Assembly: GCF_020251205.1 (NCBI RefSeq)
Contig: NZ_JAIWYX010000001.1
Coordinates: forward strand, 186,001 to 250,000
DNA: 64,000 nt
Source of the DNA: Arthrobacter sp. M4
GTDB lineage: Bacteria > Actinomycetota > Actinomycetes > Actinomycetales > Micrococcaceae
Direction of reading: 5' to 3'
A model generated the notes under the pieces. The model had not been told where the DNA came from. It saw only the letters and a program-made list of their open reading frames with translations, and ran no database searches. Positions within the stretch are counted from its first letter, which is position 1. Every line of letters begins with the position of its first letter. The translations under genes were made by a program, and so were the position numbers. Positions 1-8,537 of the stretch are shown piece after piece.

Positions 1-237
1 CCCGTGGGCATCTACGTCGAGACTTTCGGTACGGAAACGGTGGACCCGGCCCGGATCAGCAACGCAATCGACGAAATCTTCGACCTGCGTCCGCGGGCGA
101 TTATCGACGCCCTGGACTTGAAGCGTCCGATCTACGCCAAGACCGCGGCCCACGGCCACTTCGGCCGGGACGAGCCGGACTTCACGTGGGAGCGCCTGGA
201 CCGTGTTGATGAACTCAAGGAGTACTTCAACGCCTAG
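1..237 (+). CDS. metK: S-adenosylmethionine synthetase, C-terminal fragment
   Basis: Only the last 78 codons are in the window; the gene begins upstream of base 1. MetK makes S-adenosylmethionine from methionine and ATP in the cytoplasm. The visible part holds the typical C-terminal end of the family: a segment reading ETFGT, then [17 protein letters not shown], and the closing TAAHGHFGR motif before a short acidic tail. The frame runs open from the window edge to a TAG at 235-237. A three-copy 15 bp tandem repeat starts directly after the stop. Identification is firm because the HGHFGR block is highly characteristic of MetK. Nothing can be said about the promoter or start. Confidence 0.95.
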   Translation, partial: PVGIYVETFGTETVDPARISNAIDEIFDLRPRAIIDALDLKRPIYAKTAAHGHFGRDEPDFTWERLDRVDELKEYFNA

Positions 238-282
238 TCTTCCGGGGTTCGGTCTTCCGGGGTCTACTCTTCCGGGGTCCGG
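238..282 (+). repeat. Three tandem 15 bp repeats after metK
   Basis: The 11-mer TCTTCCGGGGT occurs at 238, 253 and 268, an exact 15 bp period, starting on the first base after the metK stop codon. The four bases between copies vary (TCGG, CTAC, CCGG). I see no hairpin and no coding sense. The rest of the 161 bp gap to priA holds no recognisable element. Confidence 0.8.
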
Positions 283-398
283 GCAGAGTGTCGGTGTGCC
301 CTGCTTGGATGGGGGCATGGGGTTTCCAGTGAATAAGTACATGCCGTCCCTCACGGGGGTGGCGTCGCGAACCTTGATGGCGTTCCTAGGGCTTGGTT

Positions 399-2531
399 AT
401 GCCGTCTGAGGGCGTTCAGCCGTCACTGCTTCAGGGCTTTCCAGCCAAGCAGGTTGACCGCAGGGGGCCCGCATTGACCGCGGATCTTCCGGTAGCCAAA
501 GTCCTGCTCGAATCGCCGCTGCCGCATCTGGATCGTCCCTTCGACTACAGCGTGCCGCGGGACCTGGACGTTGAGGCCCAGCCGGGTGTGCGCGTCAAGG
601 TGCGCTTCAGCGGACAGGAGTTGAACGGCTTCATCCTGGAACGCGCAGCAGAATCCGACACGGCGCACGAACTCACTCCACTCCATAAGGTGGTGTCTGC
701 GGTTCGCGTGCTGACCCCGGCGGTACTGGAGTTGGCCGACGCGGTGTCGGCACGCTACGCGGGAACCCTCAGTGACGTGCTCCGCACTGCCATACCTCCC
801 CGCGTCGCCCGCTTGGAGAAGGACTACCTGGACCAGTTCACAGACCAGGAAGTTGCTGAGCAGCGGGCCTCGGCGCCAGGGGGCGGCATGCCCGGAGCGC
901 TAAGCTCCTTGGAGTTTCCGGCGTGGAACCCATACGTCAGTGGGCACGCTTTCCTAGGCAGGTTGGCACAGCGCGAATCGCCCCGCGCCGTAGTGTCCGC
1001 CCTTCGCGGCTACGGCGGGGAAGCCTGGCCTGAGCTGATTGCCGGAGCCGTGGCGGCAGTAAGGGCATCCGGCAGGGGAGCCGTTGTGGTGGTTCCGGAC
1101 TATCGGGATCTGGACAGAATGGAGCAGGCGCTGGCGGCCGTTCTACCGGCCGAGGACATCGCCAGGCTCACGGCAGACGACGGGCCCACACCGCGCTATC
1201 GAAGCTACCTGCGGCTGCTGAGCGGTTCCGCTCGAGTCGCAGTGGGCACTCGGTCTGCTGCATACGCTCCGGTGAAGGATCTCGGCTTGGTTGTGTGCTG
1301 GGACGATGGCGACGACCTTCACATTGACCAGCGCGCGCCCTACGCGCACAGCAGGGAGGTACTCCTCCTGCGATCGACTCAGGAGGACGCCGCCTGCCTC
1401 TTTGCGGCACACAGCCGCAGCACGGAGTTGCAGCGTCTCGTGGAGAGTGGCTGGGCCGTAGCCATCGAGGCACCGCGTGCCATCGTCAGGCAGCGGGCAC
1501 CGCGCGTGGTCAGCACCGCGGACAGCTTTGAGCAGGAACGCGACCCGCTGGCCCGTATCGCACGCCTGCCAGGCGCAGCGTGGCGGGCGGCCCGCAACGG
1601 TCTTGAGCATGGTCCGGTACTAGTCCAGGTTGCACGGGCGGGCTACGCGCCATCTTTGGCCTGTGAGAGGTGTCGGGAGCCAGCCCGATGCCCACAGTGC
1701 CAAGGTCCGCTCGCCTTGGGCGGGGCTGAAGGAAGCACAGCCATCCCGCAATGCCGGTGGTGCGCCACGCCTGCCCCGGAGTGGAGCTGCCGCCATTGCG
1801 GTGGGACCCGGCTGCGCCGCGGAGTCGTAGGCGCCCTGCGGACCGCCGAGGAGCTGGGCAGGGCCTTTCCCGGCACCACTGTGGTGACCTCCTCGCGGGA
1901 CCAGGTCAAGGCCGTCGTTCAGGACAAGCCGGCCTTGGTGGTGGCAACGGTGGGAGCGGAGCCTGTGGCCCCCACGGGCTACGCGGCAGCCCTGTTGCTG
2001 GACGGGAACTCCCTTCTGAGGAGGGAAAACCTGCGTGCTGCGGAGGACTCGGTTCGTCGCTGGTTCAACGCCGCGGCGCTGGTCCGGCCCGCCAATGAAG
2101 GTGGACTTGTGGTCATCACGGCTGACGATTCCGTTTCGACCGGTGCTTTGGTTCGATGGGACAGTGCCGGTTTTGCCGCGCGCGAGTTGTCCCTTCGGCA
2201 GGAGCTCGGGCTTCCGCCGGCGGTACGGATCGCCTCGCTCACCGGCGAGAGGGCCGACGTCGAGCACCTCACCGCAGCGGTGACGGAGAAGGTGGCCCTG
2301 CGCACGGCGGGACCCACGCCAGTGGACATGGGCACTGAAAGCCAGGCAGCTGCGGGGACCACAGCGCCGTTCGGCTCGTCGCGGTCACGACAGGTACGGA
2401 CGCTCCTCTTTATTCCCTATGGGCAGGCGGCGCAGGCGACAGCGGCGTTGCGCGCCCTAAAGGCGGCCACCGCCGCGAAGCGGGCCGCCGGTCCCGTGCA
2501 GGTGAGGCTCGACGGCGTCGACGTCCTCTAG
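399..2531 (+). CDS. priA: Probable primosomal protein N' (PriA-like, helicase motifs lost)
   Basis: PriA restarts stalled replication forks by binding branched DNA. The N-terminal part (residues about 25-110, with PLPHLDRPFDYSVP) matches the 3'-DNA-binding domain. Two zinc-binding clusters are visible at about residues 421-475, with CERCREPARCPQC followed by C..C and C..C pairs. The helicase core is degenerate: no GxGKT Walker A is visible, and the DEEH box position reads WDDGDDLH. This is the usual state of actinobacterial PriA, which is therefore thought to act as a DNA-binding loader rather than a helicase. The start could be TTG 393 or ATG 399; I prefer the ATG. It follows metK, a common actinobacterial arrangement. 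Confidence 0.88.
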   Translation: MPSEGVQPSLLQGFPAKQVDRRGPALTADLPVAKVLLESPLPHLDRPFDYSVPRDLDVEAQPGVRVKVRFSGQELNGFILERAAESDTAHELTPLHKVVSAVRVLTPAVLELADAVSARYAGTLSDVLRTAIPPRVARLEKDYLDQFTDQEVAEQRASAPGGGMPGALSSLEFPAWNPYVSGHAFLGRLAQRESPRAVVSALRGYGGEAWPELIAGAVAAVRASGRGAVVVVPDYRDLDRMEQALAAVLPAEDIARLTADDGPTPRYRSYLRLLSGSARVAVGTRSAAYAPVKDLGLVVCWDDGDDLHIDQRAPYAHSREVLLLRSTQEDAACLFAAHSRSTELQRLVESGWAVAIEAPRAIVRQRAPRVVSTADSFEQERDPLARIARLPGAAWRAARNGLEHGPVLVQVARAGYAPSLACERCREPARCPQCQGPLALGGAEGSTAIPQCRWCATPAPEWSCRHCGGTRLRRGVVGALRTAEELGRAFPGTTVVTSSRDQVKAVVQDKPALVVATVGAEPVAPTGYAAALLLDGNSLLRRENLRAAEDSVRRWFNAAALVRPANEGGLVVITADDSVSTGALVRWDSAGFAARELSLRQELGLPPAVRIASLTGERADVEHLTAAVTEKVALRTAGPTPVDMGTESQAAAGTTAPFGSSRSRQVRTLLFIPYGQAAQATAALRALKAATAAKRAAGPVQVRLDGVDVL

Positions 2532-2560
2532 CGGTCGACGTCCTCTACCGGTCGACATCC
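2517..2560 (+). repeat. 17 bp tandem duplication across the priA stop codon
   Basis: GTCGACGTCCTCTAGCG (2517-2533) is followed by GTCGACGTCCTCTACCG (2534-2550) and a partial third copy, GTCGACATCC (2551-2560). The priA TAG lies inside the first unit. The duplication also creates the arms of the hairpin listed separately. Confidence 0.85.
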
Positions 2561-2575
2561 CCGGAGTCGACCGCT
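2530..2575 (+). terminator. Hairpin downstream of priA
   Basis: AGCGGTCGAC (2530-2539) can pair perfectly over 10 bp with GTCGACCGCT (2566-2575). An alternative shorter stem, 2549-2556 with 2566-2573, uses the second repeat copy. There is no U tract, so it may be a weak or Rho-assisted terminator between the convergent priA and glycosyltransferase genes. Confidence 0.45.
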
Positions 2576-2642
2576 GGAGCGCTGCGCAGGCGCTTGCACT
2601 CACGCCGCCGGCTGCCCGCTTGCCTTCGCCTAAGAGGTGCCC

Positions 2643-3749
2643 TTAGCTATTGCGCTTGCGGCGTTGACGCGCTGCGACGACTTCCTCCGCGGCTGACACC
2701 AGGGCTTTTGCGGAGGCGTCCCAATTGAAGTCTGCGGCGCGGGCCACTGACAGGCGCGAACTGGCAGCCCACTCGCTGGAGTCGCCAAGGTCGGCGTCCG
2801 CAAGGCGGTGCACGGCAGCTGCGAAGTCCTCCGGCGAATCCGGGTCGACGAAGCTCACGGCATCTCCGCCTATTTCACGGAAAATTGGGATGTCACTGGC
2901 AATGACCGGTGTGCCGAGGGACATGGCCTCGACCAGGGGCAGTCCATAGCCCTCTGCCCGGGACAGGCTGACAAGGGCCGTCGCCCGCGAGAGCAGCCGG
3001 ACATACTCCCTGTCCGTGACGCCGTTGTGGAACTGCACCATGGCCCCGGAAGGGATAAGCGCCTCAAGCTCCGCACGCCGCGCGGGCGTGATCCTGCTGA
3101 GGAGGTGCAGCGTAATGCCCGGTAAACCGGCCATTCCCCGGATCATCGTCTCCACATTTTTGTACGGCATGAAGGAGCCCATGTACACCAGCGATTTATC
3201 GGCGCCTGCCGCGGGGTCGCGCGGCTCCTGACCGGGCTGTGGGGCGTTGCCCACAACCCGGACGGGGCGTTTGGTCAAGCGGTACTTCGCCATGAGCGCT
3301 TCGGTGGTCCGGCTGACCGTGGCGACTATGTCCGCACGGTTCAGGAGCAGCCTCTGCGGCCAGTATGCCTTGTGGTAGAGACGCCACAGAAGGCGGACAG
3401 GCGCGGGCAGGAAGCCAGGTGGCTGCGGGTGCTCGTAGTAGATGAGGTCGTGCAGGGTCAGGACCAGGCCGTAGCGGCGTCCCCAAGTACCCATGGTCTG
3501 CATGGGACAGACCACTACGTCCGCGCCCAACTTGTTTACTCTGCCCGCCACGAAGAGTTCACGCGGTGACAGCGGGCTGTTGACCATGACGTATGGGACA
3601 TCCGGCAGCAGGGCGAGTTGACGCGGGTCGCTGATCAGCATGGTGACATCCGCGATCCGGGCGGTGGCAGCGATGAGGCTTGAACCGTACCGGCTGATGC
3701 CGTCGTGGTGGTCCGTCCGGGTGAATCGGGCATCGATGACGAGTTTCAC
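2643..3749 (-). CDS. Glycosyltransferase, GT4 family
   Basis: Cytoplasmic retaining glycosyltransferase of the GT-B fold, moving sugar from a nucleotide-sugar donor to an unknown acceptor. The 368 residues begin with an N-terminal Rossmann-like half (KLVIDARF, then DGISRYGSSL, a common opening of GT4 enzymes). The donor-binding half contains VYMGSFMPYKNVETMI at about 188-203 and the EGYGLPLVEAMSLGTPVIAS block with E266 and E274 forming the E-x7-E motif. Its start overlaps the stop of the upstream alpha/beta hydrolase by 4 bp, so the two are translated together. The acceptor cannot be inferred; cell-envelope glycolipid or polysaccharide synthesis is plausible but unproven. Confidence 0.85.
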   Translation of the reverse strand: MKLVIDARFTRTDHHDGISRYGSSLIAATARIADVTMLISDPRQLALLPDVPYVMVNSPLSPRELFVAGRVNKLGADVVVCPMQTMGTWGRRYGLVLTLHDLIYYEHPQPPGFLPAPVRLLWRLYHKAYWPQRLLLNRADIVATVSRTTEALMAKYRLTKRPVRVVGNAPQPGQEPRDPAAGADKSLVYMGSFMPYKNVETMIRGMAGLPGITLHLLSRITPARRAELEALIPSGAMVQFHNGVTDREYVRLLSRATALVSLSRAEGYGLPLVEAMSLGTPVIASDIPIFREIGGDAVSFVDPDSPEDFAAAVHRLADADLGDSSEWAASSRLSVARAADFNWDASAKALVSAAEEVVAARQRRKRNS

Positions 3750-4693
3750 GCGGGATGGTCCTCCAGGAAGCTTCGGATGTGGGCGGCCGCGGGAGCGGGT
3801 GTTTCGTAGTGGATGAGGTGGCCGACTCCAGGGATGACGTCGAGCCGGCCGTCGGGAAGGAGTTCCAGCAGCTTGCGCTGGTCCGGCAGCGACGCGATCT
3901 CGTCGTCCTCACCGGCGATTAGCAGCACAGGCAGGCGCAGGTTCCGGGCCACTTGGGCGACATTGCCGGAGACCGACGCGCGGAATGCCTCCAGGAGGCT
4001 TCGGCGGTCGGAAAATGCACTGAAGTATGCGTCATGCTGGCCATGGATGAATGCCCTGAGATTGCGGTCCCGGGTCTTGGCCATTGTGATGCTCATGATG
4101 CGCACAATGGCACGGTTCCGGAGGACGGCGAGGCCCAGTCTGCGCGGCAGGCGTGCGGAGAGCTGGTAGTAGAGGACCGCCAATCTGGTCATCAGCCCCT
4201 TGGAACCCTCCAAAGCCGGGGCGGCGATGGGGTTGATGAGGATGAGCGGATTGACGGCTCCGGGATTGGCGGCAGCGAAGTGGCTGGCGATGATCGACCC
4301 AAAGGAGTGGCCCAGCAACACGGTATCCGCACCCAGACCCAGGGCCGACATAAAGCTGCTGATGAATTCTCCATAGCGCTCGACCGTGTGGCCGCCGCTG
4401 GCGAACGACTCCGAACTGCCGAAGCCCGGGAGGTCGGGCATGATGATCCGCATGTCCGGAAGATGGTCCACAACCCTGAGCAGGCCGTGGTGGTCGCCGC
4501 GGAAACCGTGGATCACCAGGATTGTCCGGGTGTGTCGGGTGACGTGTAAGGGTTCGTAGATCCAGTAGGCGACGTTGCTGCCGTCAAGGTCCACGTCTGA
4601 TGCCTTGGTTCGGCCGCCGAGGGACTTGCTGAGGAACTCACCGGTCTTGGGCGCCGATGGTTCAGGGCTGGCTGCGGTTTCGACATGATCCAT
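3746..4693 (-). CDS. Alpha/beta-fold hydrolase
   Basis: 315-residue alpha/beta hydrolase. The oxyanion-hole segment is HGFRGDHHG at about 62-70. The nucleophile elbow is GHSFGS with Ser130. A likely acid lies in AGEDDEI, and the catalytic His is probably His292 in GVGHLIHYE. It has no signal peptide, so it is expected in the cytoplasm; the N-terminal 40 residues look flexible. It overlaps the glycosyltransferase gene by 4 bp and follows the aldo/keto reductase gene by 9 bp, so the three probably share a transcript. The substrate is unknown: the family covers esterases, lipases, haloperoxidases and C-C hydrolases, and the motif set does not choose between them. Confidence 0.85.
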   Translation of the reverse strand: MDHVETAASPEPSAPKTGEFLSKSLGGRTKASDVDLDGSNVAYWIYEPLHVTRHTRTILVIHGFRGDHHGLLRVVDHLPDMRIIMPDLPGFGSSESFASGGHTVERYGEFISSFMSALGLGADTVLLGHSFGSIIASHFAAANPGAVNPLILINPIAAPALEGSKGLMTRLAVLYYQLSARLPRRLGLAVLRNRAIVRIMSITMAKTRDRNLRAFIHGQHDAYFSAFSDRRSLLEAFRASVSGNVAQVARNLRLPVLLIAGEDDEIASLPDQRKLLELLPDGRLDVIPGVGHLIHYETPAPAAAHIRSFLEDHPA

Positions 4694-4702
4694 GCGGTGG
4701 TC

Positions 4703-5578
4703 CTAGTTAACGTTGTCCGGATGCGATCCCGTGCGGTGGTGGCGTTCCAGGGCTGCGATGCCCTCCATATCCGCAGCTGAGATCTCAAAGTCGAAGACGT
4801 TGAAGTTTTCGCGGATCCGCCCGGGTGTGCTGGCCTTGGGGATGACGATGTTGCCTTGCTGGAGGTGCCAGCGGATGACGATCTGTGCCGGAGTGCGACC
4901 GTAGGCGGCCGACAGGTCCTTGATGGCCGGATCCTCCAGGACCTGCCCGCGCCCCAGGGGGCTCCACGCCTCAGTCCTGATCCCGAGCTGGTCGTGCAGT
5001 GTCCGTAGCCCGGCTTGCTGCAGCCATGGGTGGATTTCGATCTGGTTGACGGCGGGCACCACCTCCGCCCCCGACATCAGCTCTTCGAGGTGGGCGGGCT
5101 GAAAGTTTGAGACGCCAATGGCCCGGACCTTGCCTTCGCGGTAGAGGGTTTCCATGGCACGGTAAGTGTCGCGGAACAGGCCCCGGCCGGCACATGGCCA
5201 ATGGATGAGGTAAAGGTCCACGTAATCCAGGCCCAGGTTCGCCATGGAGGTGTCGAAGGCCCGCAGGGTGTTGTCATAACCCTGGTCATCGTTCCAAACC
5301 TTGGTGGTAACGAAGATATCTTCGCGGGACAGGCCGTGGATGGCCTCGCCTGAACCTCCGCTGCTGCCAGTACCGTCTCCGTCAATTCCGCGACCAATCC
5401 CGCGTCCCACACCGGCTTCATTCCCGTACATCGCGGCGGTGTCAAAGTGGCGGTATCCCTCGCCGAGGGCATTGGCGACCAGATCCGAGGCGTCGCGGGC
5501 AGGTACTTTGTAGAGTCCGAAGCCAAGCTGGTCGATATGCACGCCATTGTTGAGGCTTATCCGGGGCGAGGATTTCAT
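4703..5578 (-). CDS. Aldo/keto reductase with Gly/Ser-rich insertion
   Basis: NADPH-dependent reductase of the AKR superfamily, closest in pattern to 2,5-diketo-D-gluconate reductase-like bacterial enzymes. The catalytic tetrad is visible as Asp46 (GYRHFDTAAMYGNE), Tyr51, Lys93 (VTTKVWN) and His126 (LIHWPC). The cofactor-binding end reads VIPKASTPGRIREN. I chose the ATG at 5578 (MKSSPRISLNNG) because AKR enzymes begin about there; a frame extension to 5608 adds 10 residues with no similarity. At 291 residues it is longer than the usual 270-280. The excess is a Gly/Ser-rich stretch at about residues 58-78, between the first beta-alpha unit and the SREDIFVTTK segment. The substrate is unknown. 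Confidence 0.88.
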   Translation of the reverse strand: MKSSPRISLNNGVHIDQLGFGLYKVPARDASDLVANALGEGYRHFDTAAMYGNEAGVGRGIGRGIDGDGTGSSGGSGEAIHGLSREDIFVTTKVWNDDQGYDNTLRAFDTSMANLGLDYVDLYLIHWPCAGRGLFRDTYRAMETLYREGKVRAIGVSNFQPAHLEELMSGAEVVPAVNQIEIHPWLQQAGLRTLHDQLGIRTEAWSPLGRGQVLEDPAIKDLSAAYGRTPAQIVIRWHLQQGNIVIPKASTPGRIRENFNVFDFEISAADMEGIAALERHHRTGSHPDNVN

Positions 5579-5611
5579 AGGAAAGACTCTACCTACTCTG
5601 TTGCCCACGCC

Positions 5612-6574
5612 TCAGATAGGGTTGCCGAAACTCACCAGCCGTCGCGCCGTCGCTTCGTCCACGATCAAGTCTGTTGCGAGCCGCGCGGCCAGCGCTCCGC
5701 GCAAACCGTTGATCTTGGACGTTCCGGACACCACGCAGATCCGACGGCGGACCTGTCGGAGCTGCTCATGGCTGGGCCCGGTGGACCGTTCGTTCAACGT
5801 GATTCCGTCCGAGGAGCCATCAGCACGGAAGAACACCGTGGCAACGTCGCCAACAACGCCAGACGCGGCCAGGACGGACAGATCGTTTTCGTCCAGGTAC
5901 CCGCCCGCGTAGACGTGGCTCGGATAGTCCGAATCGACTGAGCCTACGCCGAAGATGGCGATGCTCATGCGTTCCTGAAGGTCCAGGATGCGTCGGACGC
6001 TGCGTTCCTGCCACATGGCAGTCTTTGTTGAAGCATGGTCGAAGAACGCAGGCACTGGGAACTGCTCAACCCGGGCCCCGTAAGCGTTGCCGAAGCGCCG
6101 CATGATGTCGCTCGCATAGCCAATGCCGGTTGTTTGCATGTTGCCCGCCCCATTGAGTTGGACAACGACGCTGTCATGAGTGATCTTGCGGGTCAGATGC
6201 CGGCTCACCGCGCTGAGCGTGGCTCCCCAGGCGAGCCCAATGATGGCGTTTGAATCCACTAGGGGACCGATCGTCCGGGCGGCCTGCATGGCCACTCGGT
6301 CCAGGGCTTCCGCTTCGTTTAAGCTGTCCAGGATAGGAACCACGTGGGCGTCCACGTCGTACTCGTTCCTTATCTGCCGCTCCAGTTCAGGGGCTGTGTC
6401 AAGGGGGCTGCGGATTTCAATCTGGACCAGTCCGCTTTCCCTTGCGGAAGACAGCAGTCGGGAGACCGTTGAACGCGATGTCCTCAGTTCACGGGCGATT
6501 GCATCCATCGTGAGGTCCTGCAGGTAGTACATCTGGGCGGCCCTCAGGGCGTCTGAGTGGCGTGTTCGCGGCAT
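5612..6574 (-). CDS. Sugar-binding transcriptional regulator, SorC/DeoR family
   Basis: 320-residue repressor or activator of the SorC family, which binds sugar phosphates through a C-terminal domain. The N-terminal helix-turn-helix is at about residues 15-50 (LQDLTMDAIARELRTSRSTVSRLL), and the effector domain follows with IGLAWGATLSAVSRHL and GVGSVDSDYPS. I start at ATG 6574 (MPRTRHSDALRAAQ) because this places the HTH where the family has it. The frame is open further upstream to 6793, but that extension would run across the glpD promoter. The gene diverges from glpD-glpK, with a perfect TGCAC-GTTT-GTGCA inverted repeat between them. It probably regulates glycerol catabolism and itself; it could also control the AKR gene, 33 bp downstream. 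Confidence 0.9.
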   Translation of the reverse strand: MPRTRHSDALRAAQMYYLQDLTMDAIARELRTSRSTVSRLLSSARESGLVQIEIRSPLDTAPELERQIRNEYDVDAHVVPILDSLNEAEALDRVAMQAARTIGPLVDSNAIIGLAWGATLSAVSRHLTRKITHDSVVVQLNGAGNMQTTGIGYASDIMRRFGNAYGARVEQFPVPAFFDHASTKTAMWQERSVRRILDLQERMSIAIFGVGSVDSDYPSHVYAGGYLDENDLSVLAASGVVGDVATVFFRADGSSDGITLNERSTGPSHEQLRQVRRRICVVSGTSKINGLRGALAARLATDLIVDEATARRLVSFGNPI

Positions 6575-6615
6575 GGCGGCACCTTCCCGGCAAGAGGCTG
6601 GACTTAGAACCATTC

Positions 6616-6629
6616 TGCACGTTTGTGCA
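6616..6629. promoter_or_regulatory. Candidate SorC-family operator
   Basis: Perfect inverted repeat TGCAC-GTTT-GTGCA in the divergent intergenic region, 42 bp from the regulator start and just upstream of the glpD -35 candidate. The position fits control of both genes. Assignment to the adjacent regulator is inference. Confidence 0.5.
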
Positions 6630-6635
6630 AATAGC

Positions 6636-6665
6636 TTGACTCTATTTTCCACAACTTCGAAGAAT
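6636..6665 (+). promoter_or_regulatory. Candidate glpD promoter
   Basis: TTGACT at 6636-6641 resembles a -35 box, and AAGAAT at 6660-6665 (four of six matches to TATAAT) lies 18 bp further on. Transcription from about 6672 would leave a leader of about 40 nt before the TTG start, and would make the upstream in-frame ATG at 6664 untranscribed. Confidence 0.4.
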
Positions 6666-6714
6666 GGGTGAAGACACTTTTCGCAGTCCTTGCCCCCAGC
6701 CCAAAGGAGTTGTC

Positions 6715-8472
6715 TTGGGACACCCAAAGAATCCGAACGCTTCCCCGTCCCTCCGCCCTGAGGCCCAATCCCTACGTGACCGTCCGTCCGCACAGGTGCT
6801 GATCATTGGCGGTGGCATCAACGGGGTCGGGACTTTCCGCGACCTTGCCCTGCAGGGCGTGGACGTCGCACTGGTAGAGCGTGGCGACTACTGCCAAGGC
6901 GCCAGCGGCGCTTCCTCCCACATGATCCACGGCGGCATCCGCTACCTCGAGAACGGCGAGTTCCGCCTGGTCCGGGAGTCCGTCGTCGAACGCAACCGGC
7001 TGCTGAAGATCGCGCCCCACTACGTGAAGCCGCTCCAGACCACCATTCCGGTGTTCAGTACGTTTTCAGGAATCCTGTCCGCCCCGCTGCGGTTCCTTTC
7101 GCACGGGAAAGGCAAACCCACGGAACGCGGCGCGGTCCTCATCAAGCTGGGCCTTTCGATCTACGACTTTTTCTCGCGGGACGGCGGCAGCGTTCCCCGG
7201 CACCAGTTCCGGAATCGTGACCATGCCCTGGAGGAACTTCCCCGGTTGAACCCCGGCATTAAGTACGCCGCGACGTATTTTGACGCGTCAGTGCACAACC
7301 CGGAGCGCCTTACCCTGGATGTCCTCCAGGACGGGCAGCAGGCCGGAGCTACGGGCGCCCTTTCCGGAGGCACAGCCAGGGCAAGCAACTATGTGTCCGC
7401 CGTCTCCAGCAGCCCCTCGGGGGTGCGACTGCGCGACGAACTGACTGGGGAGGAGTTCGACTTCGCAGCCGACGTTGTGGTGAACACCACAGGAGCCTGG
7501 GTAGACCTCACCAACTCCGCGATGGGTTCACCCAGCTCGTTTATGGGCGGCACCAAAGGATCCCACGTTGTGCTGGACCACCCTGAACTCCTTGAGGCGT
7601 GTCAGGGCCGCGAGATCTTCTTTGAACACACCGACGGCCGCGTAGTCCTGATTTATCCCATTGGCGACCGGGTCCTGGTTGGCACAACCGACGTCCGGGC
7701 CAACGCGGCGGAAGATGCTGTGTGCACCGAAGCCGAAGTGGACTACTTCTTTGAGCTGATAGGCCATGTCTTCCCGTCGATCCCGGTAGGGCGCCACCAC
7801 ATCGTCTACAGCTTCGCCGGGGTGCGGCCGCTGCCTCGCCACGACGACGCCCAGCCAGGCTTCATTTCCCGCGACTACCGTATCGAGCGCGGTGAGTCGG
7901 CGGCTGGTGGTCGGCCCGGCGTCGTACTTTCGCTGGTGGGTGGAAAGTGGACCACCTTCCGCGCCCTTGCGGAGCACCTTGGCAATGAGGTGTTGGCCGA
8001 ACTGGGCCACCGTCGCGCTGTTTCGACGGCGAACCTCGCTATTGGCGGGGGCGCCGGCTTCCCTGCCACGGAGCAGGAAGTACAGGCCTGGATCAAGGGG
8101 CACATGACGCCCGCCCTGAACGCGGATCGGGTGACCGGCCTCCTCGAGAGGTACGGCACCAAGGCCGAGGGCGTGATCGCATTCCTCGCTGATGGCGTCG
8201 ACGAACTTCTGCGCTCCACTCACGAGCTCAGTGTCAGGGAACTCGAATACATGGCCCGGTACGAACAGGTCGGCCACTTGGTGGATGTGCTTATCCGCCG
8301 GACCGCCCTGGCTTTCCGAGGACTCGTGACCGGCGAACTGTTGAACGAAGTTGCGGAAATCCTGGCACCCCATCTCGGTTGGGATGAAGCGATGCGCCGT
8401 GCGGAAATTCAGAACGCAATGGATGTGCTGAAGCGGTTCCATGGCGTGAAGGTCCCTAGCCTCGTCTTGTAG
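6715..8472 (+). CDS. glpD: Glycerol-3-phosphate dehydrogenase (FAD-dependent)
   Basis: Oxidises sn-glycerol-3-phosphate to dihydroxyacetone phosphate at the membrane and passes electrons to menaquinone. The FAD-binding GxGxxG is at about residues 28-40 (VLIIGGGINGVGTFRD). It is followed by the family blocks ASSHMIHGGIRYLENGEFRLVRES and GVRPLPRHDD, and by a C-terminal helical DAO_C domain. I start at TTG 6715 because AAAGGAG (6703-6709) sits 5 nt upstream; an in-frame ATG at 6664 would add 17 residues of no similarity. That gives 585 residues, normal for GlpD. It lies 65 bp before glpK and opposite the SorC-type regulator. Confidence 0.95.
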   Translation: MGHPKNPNASPSLRPEAQSLRDRPSAQVLIIGGGINGVGTFRDLALQGVDVALVERGDYCQGASGASSHMIHGGIRYLENGEFRLVRESVVERNRLLKIAPHYVKPLQTTIPVFSTFSGILSAPLRFLSHGKGKPTERGAVLIKLGLSIYDFFSRDGGSVPRHQFRNRDHALEELPRLNPGIKYAATYFDASVHNPERLTLDVLQDGQQAGATGALSGGTARASNYVSAVSSSPSGVRLRDELTGEEFDFAADVVVNTTGAWVDLTNSAMGSPSSFMGGTKGSHVVLDHPELLEACQGREIFFEHTDGRVVLIYPIGDRVLVGTTDVRANAAEDAVCTEAEVDYFFELIGHVFPSIPVGRHHIVYSFAGVRPLPRHDDAQPGFISRDYRIERGESAAGGRPGVVLSLVGGKWTTFRALAEHLGNEVLAELGHRRAVSTANLAIGGGAGFPATEQEVQAWIKGHMTPALNADRVTGLLERYGTKAEGVIAFLADGVDELLRSTHELSVRELEYMARYEQVGHLVDVLIRRTALAFRGLVTGELLNEVAEILAPHLGWDEAMRRAEIQNAMDVLKRFHGVKVPSLVL

Positions 8473-8537
8473 CCAAGCAGTTTTGGCCTAACGGTAACTT
8501 GATCACAGGACATCTTCATTGAGACAAGGACGTCACC

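Noticed and set aside
6664..6714. ATG 6664 as the glpD start
   Set aside because: No ribosome-binding site, 17 residues without similarity, and a position inside the predicted promoter; TTG 6715 has AAAGGAG at 5 nt.
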